Assembly: GCF_011421635.1 (NCBI RefSeq)
Contig: NZ_WTLI01000010.1
Span: 62,001-126,000 of the forward strand
Length of the DNA: 64,000 nucleotides
Source of the DNA: Paenibacillus turpanensis
Lineage (GTDB): Bacteria > Bacillota > Bacilli > Paenibacillales > YIM-B00363
Reading direction: 5' to 3'
Within the stretch, counting starts at the first letter, position 1, and each line of letters starts with the position of its first letter. This document shows, in pieces, positions 33,288 to 42,454 of the stretch. The position numbers and the translations under genes were made by a program. The notes below the pieces were generated by a model, which was not told the DNA's origin, did no database searches, and worked only from the letters and a program-made list of their open reading frames with translations.

Positions 33288-36053
33288 CTATCGATGGAGC
33301 CATACCTGCAGCAGCGATAATAGCTGGTCGATTTGCACCGGTTTGCTGATATAATCGCTAGCGCCTGCTCTAATGCACTCCTCTTTATCATTTTTCATCG
33401 CTTTGGCCGTAAGAGCTATAATCGGGAGCTTCTCAAATTCTGGCATAGAACGAATTTTCCCTATTGCCTCATAACCGTCCATACGCGGCATCATAATATC
33501 CATCAGCACCAAATCCGTATCCGGCTGCTCCAACAGGAGCTCGATACCTTCCTCGCCATTTTCGGCAAAATGGACTTGGATCCCATACGTTTCCAAAAAT
33601 GTAGTTAGCGCATAAATGTTGCGCATATCATCGTCAACCAGCAGTACTTTTTTACCGTTTAGCAGATCAAACTGCTCTTGGTCCACCTTCGGCGAACTCT
33701 GGGTTTCAATCTCAGAGCTACCGTTATCTTCGAATTCTAAGCGTTCCGCCTTCTCAGCCGCCGATGCAGCTGCCGCTTCAGCCTCGGCTAATCGCACCAT
33801 CCACTCTCTAGAATCCATCGGGATGTATAGCGTAAATGTACTTCCAACATCAACCTGGCTTTCCACGCGAATAAATCCGCCCAATAATGCTGCAAATTCC
33901 TTGGAGATGGAAAGTCCCAAGCCGGTACCTCCGAACTTTCGGCTCGTCGTACCGTCAGCCTGTTGGAATGCCTCGAAAATAATATCAAATTTCTCCTTCG
34001 GAATGCCGATCCCCGTATCCGTAACGGAGATCGCCAGTACGTCGTCCAGGATGGTGAGCACCGGATGGCCTTCAATTTCGCTAGGCTCAGCCTTGCGTGC
34101 AGACAGTTTCACATTGCCCTTTTCCGTAAACTTAACCGCGTTCGAGAGCAGGTTTTTAATGATGGAATCCAGCTTTTGCTGGTCAATGACCATCTTTTGC
34201 TCTAGCAGGCCCGGGTCACTTTCAAGCACAAATTGAATTTTTCGTTGCAGAGCGACCGGTTCAAACTGTTTCATTGCTGCGGTAAGACATTCGCCAACCG
34301 TAGTAATGTCACTTGACAGCTCCGCTTTTCCGGATTCAATTTTGGACAAATCTAATATTTCATTAATCAAGTTTAAGAGATCTGTACCCGAGGAATGAAT
34401 CGTACGAATAAACTCCAGCTGCTTCGGCTGCAGATTCCCGTTCTTGTTCTCCGCCAGCATTTGAGAAAGAATCAGCATACTGTTGAGAGGCGTACGCAGC
34501 TCGTGCGACACGTTAGCGAGAAACTCCGACTTGTATTTGGAAGCCAGCATAATTTCTTTGTTTTTTTCTTCAATTTCCTTCTTGGATCTTTCCAGCTCCT
34601 TGCTTTTCCGTTCGGATTGCTTCACCTGCTCTTCAAGCCGCTCATTGAGTGCACGAAGCTCCTCCTGCTGCTGCTGCAGCTCCTCAGACTGGGCTTGAAG
34701 CTCTTCCGAATAAACCTGCGACTCCCGGAGCAGCTGCTGCACCTTCATATGATTGCGAATCCGGTTAATCGGAACGCTCATCGTGTCCGCCAGCTCCTCA
34801 AGCAGCGCCAGCTCCGAGCCTGTAAACGGGGTGAACGAAGCCACCTCAAACACGGCCAATACGGTGTTTTCCGAGGAGACCGGAAGGATCATAATCGACG
34901 CAGGCGCCGCTGACCCGAGACCCGAGCCGATTCGTATATAATTGCTCGGTACGCTGGTTAAAGCGATCGATTTATTGTCCATGGCACATTGACCAATCAA
35001 TCCTTCACCCAGCTGCAGCTCTTCAGGCAGTGAATGCTCCACTTGTTCAGCGTAAGAAGCTGACTTCTTTAGATACGGCCGTTCACCGTCATGGTCCATC
35101 ATGATATAAAACACACCGTGGCTGGCTCCAATTTTCGGCACGATTTCAGACAGAAACGCGTTGGCCAACATATGTAAATCCTGAACCCCTTGATACAACA
35201 AGGTTACTTCTGCAATCGCCGCCTTCTTCCAGCTCTGCTCCTCCAGCGTGCGCTGGTAGCTCAGCTCCTGTTCAACATGATCCTCCAGCTTGTCCGCCAT
35301 TCGGTTAAAGGCGACGGCAATATCTCCGACTTCATCTCGAGTATACACTTCGATTCTTGGAATATTTTCGATCCCGGCATAATTGATATTGTTAATAACA
35401 CTCGTTACGCGCCGCAAATTTTTGGTTACGCTGTGGTAAACCCAAATCGCAATGCCGCTGCTCACAATCAGCGTCGAAACGACAAGTAAAATCAATGTAT
35501 TTACCGCATTTTCGTAAGAGCTGAGGGAGACGGAAACCGAATCGGCCATTGCTTCTTCCTGCTTAAGCTTGTACTCCTCAATCGCTACTGAAAGATTTTT
35601 GCGATTTTGCTCATTCGTCGATAAAGCAAAATTTATCGCTTCCTCCTTTGCACCCTCCTCCACCTTCTTCAATACTTGATTTGTTGATTCAACATAATTT
35701 CCATACAAAGCTTGAAATTGCGTCATAATCGGCTCTTGAGAAAGGGATGGAGTAGATTTCAAAATCTGATCCCAAGCAGCCAAAATTTTGTCATGTCTTT
35801 GCCCGACGCTGTCTATAATCCGTTGCCGCTCATCGCTTTCTGGATTTAAGAGAAAGAAGTTTAAATCTCTAGCTAAATTATTCAGCTCATAGCGGATAAT
35901 ATAAATTTGATTGACATTGGAGTAATCTTCGTTAACCACTTTATTCATATTCGCATTCATAACAGACAGCATACTGAACACTATGATCGAGAAAAAGACA
36001 ATTCCTGCCAAGATAGAGCTGAAACCGACAATTAATCTTGTACGAAATTTCAT
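33288..36053 (-). CDS. Hybrid histidine kinase (4HB-HAMP-GAF-HisKA-HATPase-REC)
   Basis: 921 residues from ATG 36053, behind GAAAGGA. TM1 is at about residues 8-30, then a four-helix-bundle extracellular sensor to about 180, TM2 at about 187-208, HAMP at 208-262 and GAF at about 290-440. A long Gln/Glu-rich coiled coil runs 445-520. HisKA has SHELRTPLNSMLILSQ, the HATPase has NLLSNAVKFTEKG, DTGIGIP and FGGTGLGLSIS, and the C-terminal receiver has LLVDDDMRNIYAL and LVLMDIMMPRMDG. The N-terminal architecture is that of a chemoreceptor sensor, which makes it a possible methylation target of the adjacent CheR. It is the first gene of the four-gene signalling run. Confidence 0.93.
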   Translation of the reverse strand: MKFRTRLIVGFSSILAGIVFFSIIVFSMLSVMNANMNKVVNEDYSNVNQIYIIRYELNNLARDLNFFLLNPESDERQRIIDSVGQRHDKILAAWDQILKSTPSLSQEPIMTQFQALYGNYVESTNQVLKKVEEGAKEEAINFALSTNEQNRKNLSVAIEEYKLKQEEAMADSVSVSLSSYENAVNTLILLVVSTLIVSSGIAIWVYHSVTKNLRRVTSVINNINYAGIENIPRIEVYTRDEVGDIAVAFNRMADKLEDHVEQELSYQRTLEEQSWKKAAIAEVTLLYQGVQDLHMLANAFLSEIVPKIGASHGVFYIMMDHDGERPYLKKSASYAEQVEHSLPEELQLGEGLIGQCAMDNKSIALTSVPSNYIRIGSGLGSAAPASIMILPVSSENTVLAVFEVASFTPFTGSELALLEELADTMSVPINRIRNHMKVQQLLRESQVYSEELQAQSEELQQQQEELRALNERLEEQVKQSERKSKELERSKKEIEEKNKEIMLASKYKSEFLANVSHELRTPLNSMLILSQMLAENKNGNLQPKQLEFIRTIHSSGTDLLNLINEILDLSKIESGKAELSSDITTVGECLTAAMKQFEPVALQRKIQFVLESDPGLLEQKMVIDQQKLDSIIKNLLSNAVKFTEKGNVKLSARKAEPSEIEGHPVLTILDDVLAISVTDTGIGIPKEKFDIIFEAFQQADGTTSRKFGGTGLGLSISKEFAALLGGFIRVESQVDVGSTFTLYIPMDSREWMVRLAEAEAAAASAAEKAERLEFEDNGSSEIETQSSPKVDQEQFDLLNGKKVLLVDDDMRNIYALTTFLETYGIQVHFAENGEEGIELLLEQPDTDLVLMDIMMPRMDGYEAIGKIRSMPEFEKLPIIALTAKAMKNDKEECIRAGASDYISKPVQIDQLLSLLQVWLHR

Positions 36054-36386
36054 ATCAAAGATCCTTTCGAGTTCAAGTAAGTTGCGCAGCATGTCAAAGT
36101 ATAAAGGATCACTCACGAAAAGTTTGGTGGAATTTGTCGATCAATATAAACTTTTTCACCTTTTGTTACGAAAACTTCATAAAAAAACCGCTCCCGGGAC
36201 CCACCCCAAAACCGATTATTCACTTTACAGCATCAGGATGGTAACACTGGTTAATAATACGTTATATAGAAGCGGGCTGCATTACACAATGTCACATTTT
36301 TCATAATAAATGGTCAATGCAGTTCGTTTGTTCCTAGCGCAGCCTTTGGTATGATCAGGCTACTAACGATCGGGAGGCCATGATTG
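36054..36386. other. Divergent intergenic region between hybrid kinase and alpha-glucosidase
   Basis: These 333 bp carry the leaders of both divergent genes. A TATGAT (36341-36346 region) upstream of the glucosidase gene is a possible -10 with a poor -35. I see no ORF with a ribosome site and no recognisable cre or GlnR-type box. Confidence 0.35.
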
Positions 36387-38072
36387 ATGAATAAAAAGTG
36401 GTGGAAAGAATCCGTTGTTTATCAAATTTACCCTCGGAGCTTCGTGGATTCGAACGGCGACGGCGTCGGCGATATCCGCGGGATTTTGTCCAAGCTTGAT
36501 TATTTGAAGGATCTCGGTGTGGATGTGATATGGATTTGTCCGATCTACGAATCACCGAACGACGACAACGGCTATGACATCAGCAACTATCAAGACATTA
36601 TGAAAGAATTCGGCACGATGGACGATTTTGACGAGCTTTTGGAGCAGGCGCATGCCCGCGGCATCAAGATCATTATGGACCTTGTCGTAAATCATACCTC
36701 GGACGAGCATCCGTGGTTTATCGAATCCCGCTCCTCCAAGGATAACCCGAAGCGTGACTGGTACATCTGGCGGCCTGGGAAGAACGGCAAGGAGCCAAAC
36801 AACTGGGAGTCCATTTTCGGGGGCTCTGCTTGGCAGCTCGATCAGTCGACCGGTGAATATTACATGCACCTGTTCTCGGTTCGCCAGCCGGATCTCAACT
36901 GGGAAAATGCCAAGGTCCGCACCGCTGTCTACGATATGATCCGCTGGTGGCTCGATAAAGGCATTGACGGGTTTCGTGTCGATGCGATTACCCATATTAA
37001 GAAAATCCCCGGGATGCCTGATCTTCCGAATCCGGAAGGCAAGCGATATGTCCCTTCTTGGGAAGGCCATATGAATCGTCCGGGCATTCACGAGTTTTTA
37101 CAGGAGCTGAAAAAAGAGACGTTTGCCCGCTACGATATTATGACTGTTGGCGAAGCGAACGGGGTGACGATGGATCAAGCCGAGGATTATGTCGGCGAGG
37201 GACGCGGCGTATTCAATATGATTTTCCAGTTCAACCATATGAATATCGATGCAGGGCCGGACGGTAAATACGATGTTCGCGGCAAATTTGATCTGGATGA
37301 GCTGAAAAAGATATTAACCGAGTGGCAAAAAGGTCTCGAAGGACGCGGTTGGAACGCTCTTTACTTGGAAAACCATGACGTTCCGCGCTCCGTCTCCCGC
37401 TTTGCCGACGACAAAGAATTTTGGCTGGAATCCGCTAAAATGCTGGCAACCTTGTATTTCCTCATGCAGGGGACGCCTTATATTTATCAGGGCCAGGAAA
37501 TCGGCATGACCAATGTGCGTTTTCCAAGCATCGACGATTACAATGATGTAGAAGCAAAAGGCGTTTACCGCGAAGGAATGCTTGACGGGAAACCGGTCGA
37601 TGTCATTATGGAAGGGATTTATCAGAGAGGCCGCGACAACGCGCGCACCCCGATGCAGTGGAATACATCGGCAAACGCCGGCTTTACTTCTGGCAAGCCA
37701 TGGCTTGCTATTAACCCGAACTACACAAAAATTAATGTGGAAGCGCAGCTGGAAGACCCGAATTCCATCTACAACTATTACAAGTCACTGATCCGCTTGC
37801 GCGCTGCTCATGAGGCAGCGGTATACGGAACTTACGATTTGGTCGGCGAAGAGCATAAGTCTGTGTACGCTTATACCCGGACCTTAGGAGATGAAAAGCT
37901 TCTCATCGTGTGCAGCTTTTCAAAGCTTGCGGCCACCTTCCGCCTGCCCGAACCGTTTAAGGCGGAAGCCACCACTTTGCTTCTCAGCAACTATAGCGAA
38001 ACAGCGGGTCAGCCGGAATCGGCGACACTCACGCTTCGCCCATTCGAAGCGCGAGTATACAAAGCGATATAA
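36387..38072 (+). CDS. malL: GH13 alpha-glucosidase / oligo-1,6-glucosidase (MalL-like)
   Basis: 561 residues from ATG 36387; the in-frame TTG just before it is too close to GGGAGG. The four GH13 regions are clear. Region I is MDLVVNHTSDEHPWF. Region II is GIDGFRVDAITHIKK with the Asp nucleophile. Region III is MTVGEAN with the acid Glu. Region IV is YLENHDVPR with the transition-state Asp. The N-terminus WWKESVVYQIYPRSFVDSNG and the calcium-loop-like DSNGDGVGDIRG are typical of cytoplasmic oligo-1,6-glucosidases. It lacks a signal peptide. Isomalto- or malto-oligosaccharides or trehalose-like sugars are possible substrates. It is a single gene ending in a terminator. Confidence 0.93.
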   Translation: MNKKWWKESVVYQIYPRSFVDSNGDGVGDIRGILSKLDYLKDLGVDVIWICPIYESPNDDNGYDISNYQDIMKEFGTMDDFDELLEQAHARGIKIIMDLVVNHTSDEHPWFIESRSSKDNPKRDWYIWRPGKNGKEPNNWESIFGGSAWQLDQSTGEYYMHLFSVRQPDLNWENAKVRTAVYDMIRWWLDKGIDGFRVDAITHIKKIPGMPDLPNPEGKRYVPSWEGHMNRPGIHEFLQELKKETFARYDIMTVGEANGVTMDQAEDYVGEGRGVFNMIFQFNHMNIDAGPDGKYDVRGKFDLDELKKILTEWQKGLEGRGWNALYLENHDVPRSVSRFADDKEFWLESAKMLATLYFLMQGTPYIYQGQEIGMTNVRFPSIDDYNDVEAKGVYREGMLDGKPVDVIMEGIYQRGRDNARTPMQWNTSANAGFTSGKPWLAINPNYTKINVEAQLEDPNSIYNYYKSLIRLRAAHEAAVYGTYDLVGEEHKSVYAYTRTLGDEKLLIVCSFSKLAATFRLPEPFKAEATTLLLSNYSETAGQPESATLTLRPFEARVYKAI

Positions 38073-38083
38073 TATAGTAAGAA

Positions 38084-38106
38084 CGGGGCGCTGACATGCG
38101 CCCTTT
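38084..38106 (+). terminator. Terminator of the alpha-glucosidase gene
   Basis: GGGGCG and GCGCCC arms around CTGACAT are followed by TTTTTT. Confidence 0.8.
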
Positions 38107-38116
38107 TTTCGTACAT

Positions 38117-38158
38117 AAAAAGACCGGCGAAGCGATGATCTTCGCTTTACCGGTCTTT
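38117..38158 (-). terminator. Terminator of the polar amino acid transporter genes
   Basis: AAAGACCGGCGAAGCG pairs with CGCTTTACCGGTCTTT. On the minus strand the stem runs into a T-tract. It lies about 30 bp after the ATPase stop. Confidence 0.8.
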
Positions 38159-38189
38159 AATAACCATAACTTATGAACAAGCGTAATCC

Positions 38190-38912
38190 TTAAAGCACCT
38201 TCGCCAAAAAGTCCTTCGTACGCGGATGCTGCGGGTTGGCAAAAATCGTGCGGGGATCTCCCGACTCCACGATTTTTCCATCGTCCATAAAGATGAGGCG
38301 GCTTCCGACCTCGCGGGCAAACCCCATCTCATGGGTCACGACAACCATGGTCATGCCTTCCGCCGCAAGCTGCTTCATAACCTCCAGCACCTCACCGACC
38401 ATTTCCGGGTCAAGCGCAGATGTCGGCTCGTCGAACAGCATCACCTTCGGCTGCATGGCCAGCGCTCTCGCAATCGCGATCCGCTGTTTTTGCCCGCCGG
38501 ACAGCATGCCCGGGTAGGCGTTTTCTTTTTCCGCCAGCCCTACTCGCTTGAGCAATGCCCGAGCCGTTTCAATGGCCTTCTCCCGGGAGAGCCCGCGCAC
38601 TTTAATCGGTGCAAGGGTGATATTATCGATGACTTTAAGGTGTGGAAACAGGTTAAATTGCTGGAAAACCATGCCCATATCCTGGCGCAGAACGTTCACG
38701 TCTGTCTTTTTGTCCGTAATCGATGTGCCGAGAAACTGGATTTCTCCCTCTGTAGGCGTCTCCAGCAGGTTTAAGCAGCGCAGCAGTGTACTCTTTCCGG
38801 AGCCGCTCGGTCCGATGAGAACGACAACCTCGCCCTGCTCAATCGTCAGGTCGATCCCCTTCAGCACTTCCAGCTTGCCAAAATGTTTGTGTAAATTATT
38901 TACCGCGATCAG
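38190..38912 (-). CDS. Polar amino acid ABC transporter ATP-binding protein (GlnQ-like)
   Basis: About 240 residues. The first ordinary start, GTG 38867, would remove the conserved opening [17 protein letters not shown], which includes the adenine-stacking aromatic. The frame is open only to a TGA 12 bp above a CTG at 38912. AAAGGAGG lies ten bases before that CTG, so a CTG (or the next codon, ATC) is the likely initiator. Motifs: Walker [11 protein letters not shown]-loop [11 protein letters not shown], signature [15 protein letters not shown], Walker [16 protein letters not shown]-loop THEMGF. It overlaps the permease stop by 17 bp. The operon context and a GlnR/TnrA-type box favour a glutamine-type substrate. 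Confidence 0.9.
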   Translation of the reverse strand: MIAVNNLHKHFGKLEVLKGIDLTIEQGEVVVLIGPSGSGKSTLLRCLNLLETPTEGEIQFLGTSITDKKTDVNVLRQDMGMVFQQFNLFPHLKVIDNITLAPIKVRGLSREKAIETARALLKRVGLAEKENAYPGMLSGGQKQRIAIARALAMQPKVMLFDEPTSALDPEMVGEVLEVMKQLAAEGMTMVVVTHEMGFAREVGSRLIFMDDGKIVESGDPRTIFANPQHPRTKDFLAKVL

Positions 38913-39585
38913 ATGCCGTCATCCTCCTTTCCGCTATGCCCAGCAGCTTCGAGAGCGGGAACGTGATTAAGAAGTAGAACACCGCAGCGACCAGAATAGG
39001 CGTAAAGCCCTGGAAGGTGTTGCCGCGAACCGTTTCCGCATTGTACATGAGCTCATGAATCCCGATGATTGAAACGATCGATGTTTCTTTGATAACAACG
39101 ATAAATTCATTGCCTAGTGCCGGCAAAATATTTCGAATCGCCTGCGGCAAAATGATATGCTGCATTGCCGTCCGCTGGTTCATGCCAAGCGAGCGTGCGG
39201 CCTCCATCTGCCCCTTATCAATCGCTTGAATGCCCGCACGGAACGTTTCCGCTACATAGGCGGCGCTGTTGAAGGAAAGCGCCAGCACCCCCGCCATCAA
39301 ATCCGGAAAAAACGGAATAAATGAAATCTCAGGAAAGTTAATTCCCAGCTGCGGCAGCCCGTAGTAGAACAAAAAGATTTGGGCAAGGATCGGCGTACCG
39401 CGAATGAATTCAATATACGACACCGCAAACCAGCGCAGCGGCTTGATGTTCGACAATCGCATTAATGCAAGAACTAGACCTAGAATAACCCCGAAAAATA
39501 CCGAGAGGGCTGCCACGATAACGGTCATCTTCGCGCCGTCGATAAAAAAGGAATAATATTTCGGAAACCATGAAAAATCAAACAC
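38896..39585 (-). CDS. Polar amino acid ABC transporter permease (HisM/GlnP family)
   Basis: About 229 residues. The GTG at 39597 lies inside the AGGAGGT ribosome site, so the GTG at 39585 (reading [12 protein letters not shown]) is the better start. Five or so helices are visible. The His/Glu/Gln/Arg-permease signature is seen in [21 protein letters not shown], and the EAA loop is [23 protein letters not shown]. The C-terminal ASDRGK end overlaps the ATPase start. It pairs with the binding lipoprotein encoded 120 bp upstream. Confidence 0.92.
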   Translation of the reverse strand: MFDFSWFPKYYSFFIDGAKMTVIVAALSVFFGVILGLVLALMRLSNIKPLRWFAVSYIEFIRGTPILAQIFLFYYGLPQLGINFPEISFIPFFPDLMAGVLALSFNSAAYVAETFRAGIQAIDKGQMEAARSLGMNQRTAMQHIILPQAIRNILPALGNEFIVVIKETSIVSIIGIHELMYNAETVRGNTFQGFTPILVAAVFYFLITFPLSKLLGIAERRMTASDRGK

Positions 39586-39653
39586 GAGAATCTGCACCTC
39601 CTATCGTTACCTTCTCATTATAGTTCGGGATCATTCGATTATCCCAAGAAACA

Positions 39654-39684
39654 AAGAAAAAATAGCGGCGGCAGGCCGCTATTT
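39654..39684 (-). terminator. Intercistronic terminator-like hairpin after the amino acid-binding protein gene
   Basis: AAATAGCGGC and GCCGCTATTT form a perfect 10-bp stem followed on the minus strand by T6. It separates the binding-protein gene from the permease gene and probably reduces downstream expression. Confidence 0.75.
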
Positions 39685-39705
39685 CTTTGTTCACACGTTG
39701 TTTAC

Positions 39706-40578
39706 TTATTCAACCATATCGTTTGCTTCGGCAACGAACTTTTCGATCAGCTTATCTTTAAGCAGGCGATCGATTGTTTTGTTCGCAGCTTCTACAAGCT
39801 CAGGGTTGTTTTTCGCGAACGCAATCGCGGAACCGCCCTCATCCTGCTTAAGCGGGATGCTGGAGATTGCCAAGTCCTTATGCTTCGACACATACGCAGC
39901 TGCAACCGGCTCTTCTACCACCAGCGCATCTACCTTCTTGGACTTCAGCTCCATGAACAGGTCAGGAATCTTCGGCAGGATCTTAGCCGTCGAACCGCTA
40001 ATTTGCTCCGCTACGATATCCTCTTGCACGGACCCCTTCTGAGCGCCTACCTTTTTGCCCTTCAGGTCGTCGGTCGTCTTCAGCTTATCGTTATCTTCCG
40101 CACGAACGACAACAGTCTGTACGGCCGTATAATAAATCTTCGAGAAGTCTACCGCTTTCTTGCGCTCTTCGTCCGGAGTCATACCGGCGATAATAACATC
40201 AATGTTGCCTGCTTGCAGCGCTGGAAGAAGACCGTCAAACTTCATATCTTTAATTTCCAGCTTAACGCCCAAATCCTTAGCAAACTCTTTCGCCAGTTCA
40301 ATGTCAAAACCAACGATTTCATCCTTGCCGTTCACCGTCTTATGGAACTCGTAAGGCGGGTAGTCCGCGCTCGTTCCTAACACGATCTTGCCGGCCTTCT
40401 TAATCTCGTCCAGCTTCGTCGGCTTGGCTGCCGGCTCCTGCTTCGCAGGCTCCTGAGCGGATGGTTGAGCTGCGTTATTGTCAGCAGGCTTCTGCACCTC
40501 TTTCGCACCGCAGGCGGAAGCGATTAGCGCCACACAGAACATCAGAAGCACCGAAAGAATAATCTGTTTTCTTTTCAA
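39706..40578 (-). CDS. Polar amino acid-binding lipoprotein (SBP_bac_3)
   Basis: This 290-residue protein has a signal peptide and lipobox (IASAC, near residue 23). An Ala/Pro/Lys linker is followed by the family 3 binding fold: GKIVLGTSADYPPYEFHK, IVGFDIELAKEFAKDLG, DVIIAGMTPDEERKKAVDFS. The Arg and Asp contacts expected for an alpha-amino acid (TPDEERK; VEEPVAAAYV) are visible. It delivers a polar amino acid to the permease encoded next. It is the first gene of the transporter run, with a promoter and a GlnR/TnrA-type box upstream. Confidence 0.93.
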   Translation of the reverse strand: MKRKQIILSVLLMFCVALIASACGAKEVQKPADNNAAQPSAQEPAKQEPAAKPTKLDEIKKAGKIVLGTSADYPPYEFHKTVNGKDEIVGFDIELAKEFAKDLGVKLEIKDMKFDGLLPALQAGNIDVIIAGMTPDEERKKAVDFSKIYYTAVQTVVVRAEDNDKLKTTDDLKGKKVGAQKGSVQEDIVAEQISGSTAKILPKIPDLFMELKSKKVDALVVEEPVAAAYVSKHKDLAISSIPLKQDEGGSAIAFAKNNPELVEAANKTIDRLLKDKLIEKFVAEANDMVE

Positions 40579-40624
40579 AATAAGTTCCCCCTAACAAGCT
40601 AAATTTACAAAGATATAATCAGAA

Positions 40625-40653
40625 ATTATATAACAGCGGTAAAATAACCGCAA
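40625..40653 (-). promoter_or_regulatory. Promoter of the amino acid transporter
   Basis: TTGCGG (40648-40653), a 17-bp spacer and TATAAT (40625-40630). The predicted start is near 40618. A GCGGT/ACCGC repeat spans the spacer. Confidence 0.5.
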
Positions 40654-40682
40654 CAGGAATTTACATGAAAAGAGGTAATATA

Positions 40683-40699
40683 TGTAATATTACTTAACA
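40683..40699. promoter_or_regulatory. GlnR/TnrA-type operator upstream of the amino acid transporter
   Basis: TGTAA-TATTACT-TAACA matches TGTNA-N7-TNACA exactly and overlaps a second repeat, GTAATAT-ATGTA-ATATTAC (40675-40693). It is centred near -73 from the predicted start, 29 bp upstream of the -35, almost the same placement as the glnA box. Confidence 0.6.
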
Positions 40700-40789
40700 T
40701 ATGCCCATCCTTTCACCACTCCTCTAACATGATATAATAAAAATGTATGCATCTACACAATCCAAGTAACACAGGAGTGTTTCCATTTC

Positions 40790-41854
40790 ATGAAAAATCA
40801 AACGAAATCCGTCTGGATCGCCGCCCTGCTTGCCGCAGCGGTTGCAGGCTGCTCCGTCCCCGGTGAACCCAGTGTACAAACAACTGCAAGTGAAACCACA
40901 CAAAGCACTACTGGCAAAGGAAGTAATTCCGCCGCAAGCCTTACTTCTCTTAAGCTTGAAGAGAAAGAGCTCACCTTGGCCCCCAGCCAAGACTACCCGC
41001 TAAAGATTACAGCACTGAACGCGAAAGGCGAAGTGGTTGATTTCTCCTCTTTGGCGGGCAAGCTGCAATACAAGAGCAGTGATCCGAACGTTGCTGCCAT
41101 AAGCAGTGACGGCACCTTAACTGCCTCAGCCAAAGCCGTCACAGGCCAAACAGCCGACATAGAGATATCTGCTAGCGGCAGCGTCAGCGCAACCGTTCAT
41201 ATTACAATCATAGAACCTCTGGACCAAACTGTATCCGCAAACGATAACGGGAAAGCCGTCGTCACCAATGCAACAGCTGTCACCGTTGTTGTGAACAAGC
41301 AGCGCTCTCTTCCCGATAACTACGTGCCAAGCAACCTAGTACAGCCGGACGTCCCGTTCTCCTTTAGCGGAAAAAGCGAAAAAAAACTTCTTCGCCAAGA
41401 AGCAGCAGACGCCTTAGAAGCGCTGTTCGAAAAGGCGAAAGAAGATAAAATTGAACTATATGCCGTTTCGGGCTATCGTTCCTACCAAACCCAGAAGGTG
41501 ATCTATCAAGCAAATGTCGCTGCTCAAGGCAAACAAGAAGCGTCCCGTTACAGCGCTGTCCCGGGCGAAAGCGAGCATCAGACGGGTCTCGCCATGGATG
41601 TTTCCAGCCGAAGCGCCAAGTTTGCGCTTGAAGAAGTCTTTGGCACGACCCCGGAAGGAAAATGGCTGAGCGAGCATGCCCATGAATTCGGATTTATCAT
41701 CCGCTACCCGAAAGGCAAAGAAAGCATCACTGGTTATGCCTATGAGCCATGGCATATTCGTTATGTCGGCAAGACGATCGCCGCAGCAATCAAAGAAAAG
41801 AACATAACCCTAGAAGAATATTTCAACGACTCCGTTCCCGTTTCAAAGCCTTAA
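40790..41854 (+). CDS. VanY-type D-alanyl-D-alanine carboxypeptidase lipoprotein
   Basis: This 354-residue protein has a lipoprotein signal with lipobox VAGC near residue 21, then a Ser/Thr-rich linker. A Big_2-type bacterial immunoglobulin-like domain occupies about 50-145 (KYKSSDPNVAAISSDGTLTA region). The C-terminal LAS/VanY peptidase domain has SGYRSYQTQ, SEHQTGLAMD and EPWHIRYVG, which supply the two zinc His, the zinc Asp and the catalytic Glu. It should trim D-Ala from peptidoglycan stem peptides at the outer face of the membrane. No vanR/vanS or other van genes are near, so this is housekeeping wall remodelling rather than a resistance cluster. Confidence 0.92.
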   Translation: MKNQTKSVWIAALLAAAVAGCSVPGEPSVQTTASETTQSTTGKGSNSAASLTSLKLEEKELTLAPSQDYPLKITALNAKGEVVDFSSLAGKLQYKSSDPNVAAISSDGTLTASAKAVTGQTADIEISASGSVSATVHITIIEPLDQTVSANDNGKAVVTNATAVTVVVNKQRSLPDNYVPSNLVQPDVPFSFSGKSEKKLLRQEAADALEALFEKAKEDKIELYAVSGYRSYQTQKVIYQANVAAQGKQEASRYSAVPGESEHQTGLAMDVSSRSAKFALEEVFGTTPEGKWLSEHAHEFGFIIRYPKGKESITGYAYEPWHIRYVGKTIAAAIKEKNITLEEYFNDSVPVSKP

Positions 41855-41888
41855 TTTCTAAGCCTCTTTGTGTTCTCGGAGTGAGTAA

Positions 41889-42323
41889 CTAAACCTCATG
41901 GTCGCCAACAAACCGGCTTTTCAGCTGGGGCGTTGGCATCATGCAGGACTCCTGCTTCCCGAACCAGCGATAGCGATTTTTCGCCACATATCGATACATC
42001 GCATCCCGAACCGGTCTCGGAATCACAATCCCGGCATAGCACAGCGACCATGGGAAGCCAAGCCCTTTGGCAATCCGCAGGGCTGCTGCAGATCGAAGGT
42101 ACGCACGCCCTCCCTCAATCAAAACAAAGCTGCCTGCCGTATCTCCATGTCCCTCCGAAGCCTCCTGGTCAACCCCATGCGCCTTCATCAGCTTTTGTCC
42201 CGCTTCCGACTGCTGGGCAGCAAAGCGGAACCGTTCGTTGCGATCTCGCTTCAATATAAATTGAACCGCTCCATTACATAAATTACAAACTCCGTCGAAT
42301 AATACTATCGAATTTTGCTTCAT
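41889..42323 (-). CDS. DCC-family thiol-disulphide oxidoreductase-like protein (DUF393)
   Basis: 144 residues from ATG 42323, behind GAGGTGG; the frame continues upstream without a ribosome site and through the Fnr/Crp-type box. The defining DxxCxxC motif reads FDGVCNLCNGAV at residues 8-19, followed by FILKRDRNERFRFAAQQS. The family has a thioredoxin-like fold with unknown partners. It is divergent from a truncated haemoglobin gene, and a shared Fnr/Crp box between them suggests oxygen- or redox-linked expression. Confidence 0.9.
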   Translation of the reverse strand: MKQNSIVLFDGVCNLCNGAVQFILKRDRNERFRFAAQQSEAGQKLMKAHGVDQEASEGHGDTAGSFVLIEGGRAYLRSAAALRIAKGLGFPWSLCYAGIVIPRPVRDAMYRYVAKNRYRWFGKQESCMMPTPQLKSRFVGDHEV

Positions 42324-42377
42324 GGTATCCACCTCATCCAAATTATAACACGCACAAATTATATTTGGTTGTACACC

Positions 42378-42393
42378 TGTGACGCAGGTCACA
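42378..42393. promoter_or_regulatory. Fnr/Crp-type operator between the DCC and haemoglobin genes
   Basis: TGTGA-CGCAGG-TCACA is a perfect two-arm Crp/Fnr palindrome, the form used by Bacillus Fnr. A TAAAAT -10 element at 42415-42420 predicts a start near 42427. That places the site at -41.5, the classical class II activation position for the haemoglobin gene. It is about 55 bp upstream of the divergent DCC start. Confidence 0.7.
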
Positions 42394-42454
42394 CGCTATG
42401 CCGCGTAGCAGGATTAAAATTTGGCTAGATACAAATTGAGAGGAGAAAATGAGA

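Noticed and set aside
40790-41854. A vancomycin-resistance gene cluster
   Set aside because: The VanY-type domain is common in Bacillota wall metabolism; no vanA, vanH, vanX or van two-component genes are nearby.
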